From JADZAI01 sp047602465 (GTDB taxonomy: Bacteria > Pseudomonadota > Alphaproteobacteria > Micropepsales > Micropepsaceae), in NCBI GenBank assembly GCA_047602465.1, contig JASGHF010000002.1:604704-668703 (forward strand): DNA of 64,000 nucleotides. The letters are read 5' to 3'. The notes under the pieces were generated by a model. It saw only the letters and a list, made by a program, of their open reading frames with translations, searched no databases and was not told the DNA's origin. Below are positions 1 through 8,900 of the stretch, one piece after another (within the stretch, counting starts at the first letter, position 1; each line of letters opens with the position of its first letter). The translations under genes and the position numbers were made by a program.

Positions 1-1
1 G

Positions 2-820
2 CTGGGCAATTTCTATGTCGTCGAGGCGCTGGCCAGCCTCGCCTATGAAGGCCGCCGCCGCGCCTATTTCGAGGACGAGATGTTCGCCGCGCTGATGCTC
101 CTGCAGGAAGGCCTCGCCACGCGCGCCGAGCTGACCGGCTCCTATGCCGGGGCGCTGGGCCAGGTGCAGTTCATGCCGTCGAACATCCTGAAGCTGGGTG
201 TCGACGGCGACGGCGACGGCGAGCGCGATCTGCGCGGCTCTCTGGCCGACGCATTCTATTCCTGCGCCAACTATCTGCTCGCCCATGGCTGGCGCGTGGG
301 CGAACCCTGGCTCGCCGAAGCGCGCCTGCCGTCGAACTTCCGCTGGGAGAATGCCGGGCCGGATATCACCAAGACGGCGGCGGAATGGGACGCGCTGGGG
401 GTCACGACCGTGAATGGCGACCGCCTGCCCCGCCTCGTCGCGCCGGACGCGCAGATCTCCGTTCTGCTGCCCGGCGGCCATCGCGGCATTCCGATGATCG
501 CCTTCCCGAACTATCGCCGTTTCCTCGATTACAATCCGTCGCAGTCCTACGCGATCGCGGTGAGCCATCTGGCCAACCGCATCAATGGCGGCGGCGACTG
601 GCGCGCCTCGTGGCCGGCCGATCTGCAGGGGATGAGCGCGGCGGATATCCGCACCATGCAGGCGCGCCTGCTGGCGCTCGGCTATGATGTCGGCGTCGAT
701 GGCCGCTATGGCGAGAAGACGAGGAAGGCCGTGCGCGCCTATCAGCTTGCGATGGGCCTGCCGGCCGACGGCTATCCGACCCAGTCGCTGCTCGCCCGCC
801 TGCTGGGCCGCATCTCGTGA
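2..820 (+). CDS. lytic murein transglycosylase (MltB-like), 5' end outside window
   Basis: The frame is open from the window edge, so the N-terminus and the catalytic Glu region are missing. The visible part matches the soluble MltB/SLT family, which cleaves the MurNAc-GlcNAc bond of peptidoglycan in the periplasm to give 1,6-anhydro ends. Seen: the GALGQVQFMPS block, an acidic DGDGDGERDL loop, and the NYRRFLDYNPSQSYAIAV block before a C-terminal peptidoglycan-binding domain of about 60 residues (IRTMQARLLALGYDVG...TRKAVRAYQ). Its stop overlaps the GTG start of the next gene, a paralogue, by 4 bp (GTGA), which suggests translational coupling. Confident family call; which Mlt it is remains open. 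Confidence 0.9.
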   Translation: MGNFYVVEALASLAYEGRRRAYFEDEMFAALMLLQEGLATRAELTGSYAGALGQVQFMPSNILKLGVDGDGDGERDLRGSLADAFYSCANYLLAHGWRVGEPWLAEARLPSNFRWENAGPDITKTAAEWDALGVTTVNGDRLPRLVAPDAQISVLLPGGHRGIPMIAFPNYRRFLDYNPSQSYAIAVSHLANRINGGGDWRASWPADLQGMSAADIRTMQARLLALGYDVGVDGRYGEKTRKAVRAYQLAMGLPADGYPTQSLLARLLGRIS

Positions 821-2091
821 AGGCGCTCGCCCTTCTCGCCGCCGTGCTGCTGTCGGGCGCAGCGGGCGCGGCCGATATCTGCGCGGTGACAGTGCCCGAT
901 CCGCCGCCCGTCCGCGCCGCCGACGGATCGGCGCTGACTAATGCCGGGTTCAAGGACTGGCTCTCCGCCTTTCGCGGCAAGGCGCGCGATGCGGGCATTC
1001 CCGCCGCGATCTTCGATGCCGCCATGGCGGGCGTCGTCTTCACGCCGAAAACCATCGAGCGCGCGCAGAACGCCAACGAGCGAACCCAGCGCATCTGGGG
1101 GTACCTCAAAAACCGCCCCAGCGCCGAACGCCTCGCGACCGGCAAGGCGGAGCTGCAGAAGAACGCGAAGATCCTCGCCCGCATCGAGGCGGAGACCGGC
1201 ATACCGCCGGAAATCCTCGTCACCTTCTGGGGCGTCGAAACCGATTACGGCCGCAACAAGGGCAAGGACGATATCTTCCAGGCCATGGCGGCGCTCGCCT
1301 ATGAAGGCGGGCGGCGCGACTTCTACGAGAACAACCTGCTGGCCGCGATGCGGCTGATGCAGCGCTATGGCTTCTCCAAGAAGAAGATGGTCGGCAGCTG
1401 GGCCGGCGCCGTGGGCCATGCGCAGTTCATGCCCGAGGCCTATGAGCAATACGCCGTCGACGGCGATGGCGACGGGGTGATCGATCTGTGGGATTCGCTG
1501 CCCGATGCGTTCGCCTCCAAGGCCAACTATCTGAAGCAGCGCAACCAGAAGACGCCGTGGATCAAAGGCCAGGCCTGGATCGTCGAGGTGCAGCCGCCGC
1601 CGGGTTTCGCGTTCGAGGACGGCGATCTGACGATCAAGAAAACCATCGGCGCCTGGCAGATTCGCGGCATCACGCTGATGAGCGGCAGCCCGGTGACCGA
1701 GGTGCGCGGCGTCACGATGCAGACGCCGGCCGCCGTGTTCGCGCCCGGCGGCATGCGCGGACCGACCGTGATGACGCTGCCGAATTTCGACCGCTTCGTC
1801 GATTACAACCCGTCGCAGTCCTACGCGCTGGCCATCGCGCTGTGGTCGAACGCGATCGCCGGCCGGCCGGGATTGCAGACGCCCTGGCCGGAAGACGAAC
1901 CCGACATCACGCGGGCGCAGGCCTATGCGCTGCAGAAGAAGCTGAAGCAGCTGGGCCACACCACCGCCGAGCCGGACGGCGATATCGGCAAGGGCACGCG
2001 CGCGGCGATCCGCAGCTATCAGCTGGCCGAAGGCATGGTGGCCGACGGGTTTCCATCCTGCGCGCTGCTGAAGAAGGTGCTGGCGAAGTAG
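817..2091 (+). CDS. lytic murein transglycosylase, tandem paralogue
   Basis: 424 aa with a cleavable signal peptide (residues 1 to about 19, ending AAGAA), so periplasmic. The catalytic Glu lies in TFWGVETDYGRNKG; the family blocks GAVGHAQFMP, DGDGDGVIDLWDSLPDA and DYNPSQSYALAI follow in order, and a peptidoglycan-binding domain closes the protein (ITRAQAYALQKKLKQLG...TRAAIRSYQ). The domain order is identical to the preceding gene, so the two look like an old tandem duplication that has diverged. Start: GTG at 817, inside the stop of the upstream gene. It probably trims glycan strands during growth or division. Confidence 0.92.
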   Translation: MKALALLAAVLLSGAAGAADICAVTVPDPPPVRAADGSALTNAGFKDWLSAFRGKARDAGIPAAIFDAAMAGVVFTPKTIERAQNANERTQRIWGYLKNRPSAERLATGKAELQKNAKILARIEAETGIPPEILVTFWGVETDYGRNKGKDDIFQAMAALAYEGGRRDFYENNLLAAMRLMQRYGFSKKKMVGSWAGAVGHAQFMPEAYEQYAVDGDGDGVIDLWDSLPDAFASKANYLKQRNQKTPWIKGQAWIVEVQPPPGFAFEDGDLTIKKTIGAWQIRGITLMSGSPVTEVRGVTMQTPAAVFAPGGMRGPTVMTLPNFDRFVDYNPSQSYALAIALWSNAIAGRPGLQTPWPEDEPDITRAQAYALQKKLKQLGHTTAEPDGDIGKGTRAAIRSYQLAEGMVADGFPSCALLKKVLAK

Positions 2092-2345
2092 TGCCGAAAA
2101 ACCGTGACGCCGAGAAGCGGGCGCTTGCGCGGCGCGACGGGCCGGCGTGTTTCTATTGCGGGCGGTCGCGCAAGAACCCGCTGAACATGACCATCGAGCA
2201 TCTGCATGCGCGCAGCCATGGCGGATCGAACGACATTGAAAACCTTTGCCTCGCCGACGTGCTGTGCAACAAGCTGGCGGGGCGTCTGAGCGTGCAGGCC
2301 AAGCTGGAGCTGCGCGCCAAGTGGCACGCGGCGGACGGGCTTTAG
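2091..2345 (+). CDS. small HNH endonuclease-domain protein
   Basis: 84 aa, starting at a GTG whose first base is the last base of the preceding stop codon. Seen: a CFYCG zinc-knuckle-like pair of Cys, then IEHLHARSHGGSNDIENLCLAD and a further Cys-Asn (LCNK), the usual HNH layout of metal-binding His and Asn. HNH domains nick or cut nucleic acid, but free-standing ones of this size often have no known target. It is linked by zero-spacing to the transglycosylase genes, which may be chance in such compact DNA. The stop overlaps the convergent MFS gene stop by 4 bp. Confidence 0.75.
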   Translation: MPKNRDAEKRALARRDGPACFYCGRSRKNPLNMTIEHLHARSHGGSNDIENLCLADVLCNKLAGRLSVQAKLELRAKWHAADGL

Positions 2346-3703
2346 ACCTTCGGCACGTTGGTTTCGGCGTTGTCTTCGGCTTCGGCGTCCAGCGTGCGCA
2401 GGCGCGGCGTCAGCGCGACATAGACCGCCATCAGGATCATCATCGCGCCGCCCAGATAGAACGGGTAGTGCGGATCGTAGGCATAGAGCCAGTTGCCGAT
2501 CAGCGGCGCGAAGATGAAGCCCGACGCCGTCGCGCCGCCGGTAAGCCCGGCCGCAGCGCCCTGCTGCTCCTTGCCGACCGCGAGCGATACGGCGGCCGCA
2601 TAGCCGGGGCGGATGAGGCCGAACCCCAGGCCCGACAGCAGCAGCGCGAACACGATGAGGCCGTAGGTCTCGCCCACCACGAACAGGACATATGACGCGA
2701 AGCCGATGCCGATGCCCCACTGGACGAGCTGGCCGGCGGTCAGCTGCATCCGCTGCACGATGACGAGCTGCGCGAACAGCGCCGCCATCGACGAGGCCAT
2801 GAGGCCGACGCCCGACAGCTGGATCGCCTGGTTCGTGTCGAGCTTCAGCACGTCCATGAAGAAATAGGCGATGACCTGAATGGGGAACGACCCCGCCGTG
2901 CCCAGCAGGACGCCGAAGATGAGGAAGGGCAGGATGCGCCCGTCGCGCCACGAAAGATTCTGCGATTTGTCCTTCTGCTGCATCACCGGACGCGTGCGTT
3001 CGGGCAGGAAGCGCCAGATGGCGAAGGCCGAAAACGCGCCGACGGCGGCGACGAAATAGAGCGGCGCGATGGTGCCCATGACGGCGAGCGCCGCGATGAT
3101 GCCCGGCCCCGCCGTGGTGCCGAGACCGAACGCGGCGTTCAGCGTCGCGACCGCGTTGGTGCGTTCAGACGGGCTGGTGCGGTCTGCGATATAGCCCTGC
3201 GCCGCCGGAAAGCCGGCCGAGCCGAAAACGCCGTAGATCGAACGCGAGACGATCATCATCGGGTAGACGATGGCGATGGGGAGCAGGCCCATCAGGCCGA
3301 TCTCGACCGAGGTTGCGAAGGCGAACATCGAGATGGAGAAGGCCGAAAGGCCCAGCACGATCATCGGCCGGCGGCCCTGACGGTCGGACCTGGCGCCCCA
3401 ATAGGCCGACGAGAACACCCAGATCGTCGCCGAGATCGCGAAGATCGCGCCGGTCTGGAACTCGGTGAGGCCCAGTTCGCGCGAGACCGGCGGCAGGATC
3501 GCGAACATGCCCGACTGCCCGACGCCGAGACAGATGAGGCTGAGGAACAGGATCTGGAAGGCGCGCTTGCGCTGTTGCGGTGAGGAAGGGCCGTCGCCCG
3601 GCTCGCCCGACCCGACCGGCGTGAACGCCCGGCGCAGAAGCGAGACGCGTGGCGGCGCGGCGGCGGGCGCGATATCGGGCACAGGCGGAAGCGGGTCGGA
3701 CAT
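2342..3703 (-). CDS. MFS transporter
   Basis: 453 aa with about 12 hydrophobic segments, an inner-membrane secondary transporter. The cytoplasmic loop between TM2 and TM3 carries the MFS signature GARSDRQGRRP (motif A). A Pro/Ala-rich cytoplasmic N-terminus of about 45 residues precedes TM1. The sequence resembles drug/multidrug efflux MFS proteins (12-TM DHA1 type) more than sugar porters, but the substrate cannot be read. It is monocistronic and convergent with the HNH gene, the two stop codons interlocking over 4 bp (TTAG). Confidence 0.88.
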   Translation of the reverse strand: MSDPLPPVPDIAPAAAPPRVSLLRRAFTPVGSGEPGDGPSSPQQRKRAFQILFLSLICLGVGQSGMFAILPPVSRELGLTEFQTGAIFAISATIWVFSSAYWGARSDRQGRRPMIVLGLSAFSISMFAFATSVEIGLMGLLPIAIVYPMMIVSRSIYGVFGSAGFPAAQGYIADRTSPSERTNAVATLNAAFGLGTTAGPGIIAALAVMGTIAPLYFVAAVGAFSAFAIWRFLPERTRPVMQQKDKSQNLSWRDGRILPFLIFGVLLGTAGSFPIQVIAYFFMDVLKLDTNQAIQLSGVGLMASSMAALFAQLVIVQRMQLTAGQLVQWGIGIGFASYVLFVVGETYGLIVFALLLSGLGFGLIRPGYAAAVSLAVGKEQQGAAAGLTGGATASGFIFAPLIGNWLYAYDPHYPFYLGGAMMILMAVYVALTPRLRTLDAEAEDNAETNVPKV

Positions 3704-3771
3704 GGGGCGGCGTTATTTTGTGCGTTGCGCCGGGATAACAGCGGTGCCGGCGGGTGTCACCCCGCAAGCGC

Positions 3772-5913
3772 CTACATCTGCCGCTTGAGGCGAATATTGG
3801 CGGTGGCGCTGCGGCCTTCCGCGTCGATCACGGTGACGCGGCTGAAGCCCTCGCCCGTGGGCTTCCATTCGGTCTGCGCCCAGCTGTCGACCGCCGGCAG
3901 CGGCGTGCCGTCGACGATCCAGCGCAGCGGCTTCGCCCCGCCATCGGCGCGCAGGATCAGCGCCGGATCGGCGTCGTTCAGCTCCACCACCGCGCCGTCC
4001 GGCGGGAAGGCGATGACCGGCGGCGGCACGGCCTTGGCGAGGCCCGCGACCATGCGGCGCGGCGAGAAACGCTGCAGCGCCGGCGGCAGATGCTGGGCGT
4101 TGGCGGCGGTGATGACGCCGTCGGGCGGATAGATCCCGCCATTTTCCGCCGGCAGCAGCTCGAACACGCGCAGCATCACGGGCGCTGCGGCGTTGCGGCC
4201 CATCTCGCCTGGACGGGTGGAGCCGTCGGCGCGGCCGGACCAGACCCCGACCGTGTATTTGGCCGACCAGCCGACCGTCCAGGCATCGCGGAAGCCATAG
4301 GACGTGCCCGTCTTGAAGGCGACCTCGCGGCCGCGATCGATGCCGCGCCCCATCGCCCACCCATCGGGCAGGGGCGAACCGCGCAGGACGTCATAGAGAT
4401 ACCAGGCCGCGACCGGCCCGAAGAGACGATGCGGCTCGCCCGGCCCCTGATCGGCATAGCGGATCAAGGGCCGCGCCAGGCCGCCATTGGCGATGCCGGC
4501 ATAGAGCATCGTCAGGTCTTCCAGCGTGATGCCGACGCCGCCCAGCGCCATCGGCAGCGACGGCCCGGCGAGCTTGGTCGACCACGACAGCCGCGCCCCG
4601 CCCTGCTTCATCACGGATGAAAGGCGCACCGGCCCGATGCGATCGAGCACCGCCACGGCCGGCACGTTCAGCGACATGTGCAGCGCGGTCCGCACGCTGA
4701 CCGTGCCCTGGAAGCCGCGATCGAAATTGCGCGGCGCATAGGCGCCGAAGCTGATCGGCTTGTCGTCGATCAGCGTTTCGGGATGCAGCAGCAGATCGTC
4801 GAAGGCGATGCCGTAGATGAAGGGCTTCAGCGCCGACCCCGGCGAGCGGGCGCGGCGGGCGAGATCGATCTGCCCCGTCTCGCCCCAGAAATTCGTGGAG
4901 CCGGCATAGGCGACGGTCTTCATCGTCGCGTTCTCGATCACCACGACCGCCATGTCGCCCTGCCCCAGCGAGGCGCGCTGGTTGTCGAGCAGGCGTTCGA
5001 CCGCCACCTGGATGCGCGCATCGATCGTGGTGCGCACCTCCGCCGTATCGGGCCGCTCGCGCCGCGCTTCGGCGGCGAGATGGGGCGCGATGAAAGGCAG
5101 CGCGAGGCGCGCGGTCGGCACCGCGTCCTCCATCGCCTCCGCGGCGTCGAGGGCGGAGATCGCGCCCTTCTCGGCGAGGATGCGCAGCACCTTGTCGCGC
5201 GAGGCCTTGGCCCGCATCGGGAAACGGTCGGGGCGGTTGCGTTCCGGCGACTGGGGCAGCGCGACCAGAAGCGCGATCTCCGACAGGGTCAGCCGCTTCG
5301 GCTCCTTGCCGAAATAGGCGAGGCTCGCCGCGCGCACGCCTTCGATATTGCCGCCGAAGGGCGCGAGCGTGAGATAGGTGTCGAGTATCTCGTCCTTGCT
5401 CAGCCGCCGCTCGATCTGCAGCGCGCGCGCCGCCTGGAACATCTTGCCCGGCAGCGAGCGCGGGATCGGCTCCAGCATCCGCGCGACCTGCATGGTGATC
5501 GTCGAGGCGCCGGAGACGACGCCCAGATTGGTGATCGCCTGCCATCCGGCGCGGCCGACCGCGAGGATGTCGACGCCGCCATGATCGGCGAAGCGGTTGT
5601 CTTCATAGGCCAGCAGCAATTCGACATAGCGCCGGTCGACATCTTTCAGCGTCACCGGCAGGCGCCATTTGTCATCCGGCGTCAGGAAGCCGCGCAGCAT
5701 CGTGCCGTCGGCGGCGAGGACGACGGTCGAGCGCTGATGCGCGCGGGTGAAATCGGGCGGAAAGATCGCATCGGCCGCGAAGAGCAGCGCCGCCGAGGCG
5801 GCCACGCCGATGCCCAGCATCTTCAGGCGGCGGAATCGGCGCCCCGGAAAGAAACGCCGCCCCTCCCGGTTTTCGGGAGGAGCGGCGCTGTCGGTATTGA
5901 GGCCGGATGACAT
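3772..5913 (-). CDS. pbpC: penicillin-binding protein 1C (bifunctional transglycosylase/transpeptidase)
   Basis: 713 aa class A PBP. A short cytoplasmic N-terminus and one TM anchor (about residues 32-50) lead into a GT51 glycosyltransferase domain with the catalytic Glu104 in EDNRFADHGG and the SGASTITMQ motif. The transpeptidase domain shows S360-x-x-K (SPGSALKPFIYG), SLN (MSLNVPAV) and K534-T-G (KTGTSYGF). The last 90 or so residues fit the PBP1C C-terminal domain (BiPBP_C). It lies 30 bp downstream of the alpha-2-macroglobulin gene on the same strand. This pairing is conserved in many Gram-negatives and is read as a periplasmic defence/repair pair: the macroglobulin traps proteases and PBP1C repairs the wall. 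Confidence 0.95.
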   Translation of the reverse strand: MSSGLNTDSAAPPENREGRRFFPGRRFRRLKMLGIGVAASAALLFAADAIFPPDFTRAHQRSTVVLAADGTMLRGFLTPDDKWRLPVTLKDVDRRYVELLLAYEDNRFADHGGVDILAVGRAGWQAITNLGVVSGASTITMQVARMLEPIPRSLPGKMFQAARALQIERRLSKDEILDTYLTLAPFGGNIEGVRAASLAYFGKEPKRLTLSEIALLVALPQSPERNRPDRFPMRAKASRDKVLRILAEKGAISALDAAEAMEDAVPTARLALPFIAPHLAAEARRERPDTAEVRTTIDARIQVAVERLLDNQRASLGQGDMAVVVIENATMKTVAYAGSTNFWGETGQIDLARRARSPGSALKPFIYGIAFDDLLLHPETLIDDKPISFGAYAPRNFDRGFQGTVSVRTALHMSLNVPAVAVLDRIGPVRLSSVMKQGGARLSWSTKLAGPSLPMALGGVGITLEDLTMLYAGIANGGLARPLIRYADQGPGEPHRLFGPVAAWYLYDVLRGSPLPDGWAMGRGIDRGREVAFKTGTSYGFRDAWTVGWSAKYTVGVWSGRADGSTRPGEMGRNAAAPVMLRVFELLPAENGGIYPPDGVITAANAQHLPPALQRFSPRRMVAGLAKAVPPPVIAFPPDGAVVELNDADPALILRADGGAKPLRWIVDGTPLPAVDSWAQTEWKPTGEGFSRVTVIDAEGRSATANIRLKRQM

Positions 5914-5943
5914 GGCTCTGATGCCTACCGGCCGATTGCGGCG

Positions 5944-8900
5944 TTACTGCGCCGCGATCGTGACGCTGCCCATCGTCGTGCGGCCGAGGATCTTCGGCGC
6001 GTACATGTCCTCAACCTGCACCGCAGGCTGGGCGAAGGTGCCGGGCACGGTCGCGCGGGCGATATAGGCGAAGCGGAACGAGGGCAGCGGCGTCTGGGCT
6101 TCCTCGCGCGGCGACAGCCGGTACGAGTAGCCGACCCGGAAAGCGGCGACATAACGATCGTCGCGCGCTTCCTGGATGTTGGCGTAGGAGAGCTTCTCCA
6201 GCCAGGGATAGACGCTCTTGCCTTCCTCACCGGCCTTCACCGGGCCTTCGATCTCGAAACCGGCCGGCAGCAGGTCGGTGACGGCCATCTGGCGGTAGGT
6301 GTAGGTCGCCATGCGGCCCTCGATCACCACCACCACCTGGTCGTTCTGCTTCAGCATCGCCAGGTTCGCCGGCGTGCCGTCGAGATTGTAGTAGGCCTTC
6401 GAGACGGTGAGACCGTCGGCGGCCGCCGGCAGCGGGCTGGCCGGAACGCCGGTCGCCGAGACGACGCGCCAGATCGACTTGTCGCCCGCGTTCTTCACGC
6501 TCACGCCCGCCGCCAGCTCGTTCAACGCCGGGTTCACCACGACCTGGCCCGAAGCCTCCGTCGCCGTCGCGCCGGTCGCTTCGACATTCAGCTTCGGTGC
6601 GTTGCTGAGCAGGCGCCACTGGGCCAGCAGCATCCACGACTTCTCCTGGGTCGTCGTGTAGTTGAGGTCCGTGTCGAGCGTGTTCGCCTTCTCGATCAGC
6701 GGCGCGACCAGCATGGCCTGATCGCTGTCGGCCGCGACGGCGGTGAGGCCGGCGAGGTCACGCAGCGGCGTGCCGTAATAGTCGTAGTACCAGGTGTCGA
6801 GATCGAAGTCGGCTGCGATGTCGCGGGCCTTGGTGAAGGCCTCGACGCCGCGGCTGCGGTCGCCCGCCTGGAACAGCGCGCCGCCGAGCAGACCCTGGGC
6901 GAGGGCCGAGTCGGAGTTGGCGCCGCCATTGTCGGCGAAGTAGCGCAGATCGCCCGGCTGTCCCTGACCGCCGCGCGCCAGCACGTAGAACGCATAGGCG
7001 CGGGCGTTGTCGGAGTTGCTGGAGTCGGTCGCGACCTGGCGGGCGTAACGCAGCGCCCGCGTCAGGCCCTCTTCCGGCACCACGAAGCCCTTGGCCTTCG
7101 CCTGCATCAGGAAGTCGGTGGCGTAGACCTGCAAGAACCTGTCGGCGTCGTCGTCATAGGCCGACGACCACATGCCGAACCCGCCGTCCGGACGCTGCAT
7201 GTCCAGCACCCGGTCGATGGCTTCCTGCACGCGCTGGCCGACATCCTTGTCGCCTTCCAGACCCGCCGTCCTGGCGAGATCGTTGAGATAGATGAGCGGC
7301 AGCGCACGGCTGGTCGTCTGCTCAAGGCAGCCATACGGGTAACGGTCGAGCCATTTCAGCATGCCGGCCACGTTGTCGAAGCCGCGCGCGCCCGACAGCG
7401 TCAGCGACACCGTCGCCGAACCCGGCACGAACGACGCCAGCACGGCGGCGGGCAGCGCATAGCTCTCGCCGGCCTTCAGCTCCGCGACATCGTCGATCGA
7501 GGTCGGCAGCTGCGGCGCACGGATCTCGATCGGCCAGACGCGGTCGACCTTGAAGCCGTTGGGGCCGGTCACCGCGAGACGGATCGTCGCGATGCCCGAA
7601 CCGTTGGCGCTGAGCTTCACCGGCAGGAGCTGGCGCTCGCCGACGGCAAGCGTGCGCTCGATCTTCGCCGAAGCGCTGTCGATGAGCACCGGCTCGGCCG
7701 CCGAAATTTCGGCGGTGTAGGCGCCGGCCGCGCCATCGACATTGTGGAGGTTGAAGCCGACCTCTGCCGTATCCCCCGGCGCCAGGAAGCGCGGCAGGAC
7801 CAGCTCGGCCACCACCGGATCGCGCACCGTCACCGGCTTCGAGCCGAAGCCGACGGCATTGCCCGACCAGACCACCGCCATCACGCGCAGTTCGCCGTTG
7901 AAGTCGGGGATGTCGAGCGTGACGTTCGCCTTGCCGTCGACCACTTCGACCGGGCCGGAGAACAGCGCCACCACCTTCTGCGGCACGACCGCGAGGCCGC
8001 GTCCGCCGAAGCTGTCGCCGCCGGTGCGCAGCGCGCCCACCTGGTAGCGTGTGGTCTCGATCAGGCGGCCGTAATCGTCGCGCATGTCGATGCCGAGCCG
8101 GCGCTTGCCGTAGAAATACTTGACCGGATCGGGAGTCCTGAAATCGGTCAGCTGCAGCACGCCCTCGTCGATCGCAGCGACCGTCACGAAGGCCTGGCCC
8201 TTGGCGTTGGTGACGCTGACCGGCACCACGAGCTGGGTGCGCGGCAGGGTCTTCTCCACGGTGCCGACCTCGACGCCGAGCGTGTTGGCGCTCTGGTCGA
8301 TGGGCAGGTGGACGAGGCCGATGGCGCGCGGCGAGCCCTTGGTCGTCGCATCGAGCGGACGATAGAGCGTCACCATCGCATAGGCGCCCGAACCCCACTC
8401 TTCCTTCACATCGACAGGAATGGTGGTGCCTTCGGCCTTGATGTCGACCAGACGGGTTTCCAGCACGCGGTCATTCGCGATGACCAGCAGGCCCTTGCCG
8501 TCGACGGCCGAGCGGACCGAGATCGTCGCCGTCTCGCCGGCCTTGTAGCCCGGCTTGTCGCTGGCGACGGTCAGGCGGTCGGGACGATCCGAGGCGCTGG
8601 CGCCCCAGCCCGCCCAGAAGCGGTAGGACGAACGCGCGCCGGTCGCGGGATCGGCGACGGTCAGGCGATAGCTGCCCCATTCGACGCGGGCCGACAGCTT
8701 GGCGGGGGTGTCCGCGCCGATGTCGATCTTGCCGCCCGAGAGGATGCGGTCGCGCACGATGCGGTCGTAACGCCACTCCCCATCCGCCTGGTACCAGCGA
8801 TAGTCGACGATCTCGCGCACGAACTCGTAGGTCGCGCCGGGAACGGCGATCGCCTCGCCCTTGTCGTTGACGGCGACGACTTCAAAGCCGGCGTCCGAAG

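Noticed and set aside
2091..2345. HNH gene as part of a restriction or defence island
   Set aside because: Single small gene between housekeeping genes, with no methyltransferase, helicase or recombinase around it.
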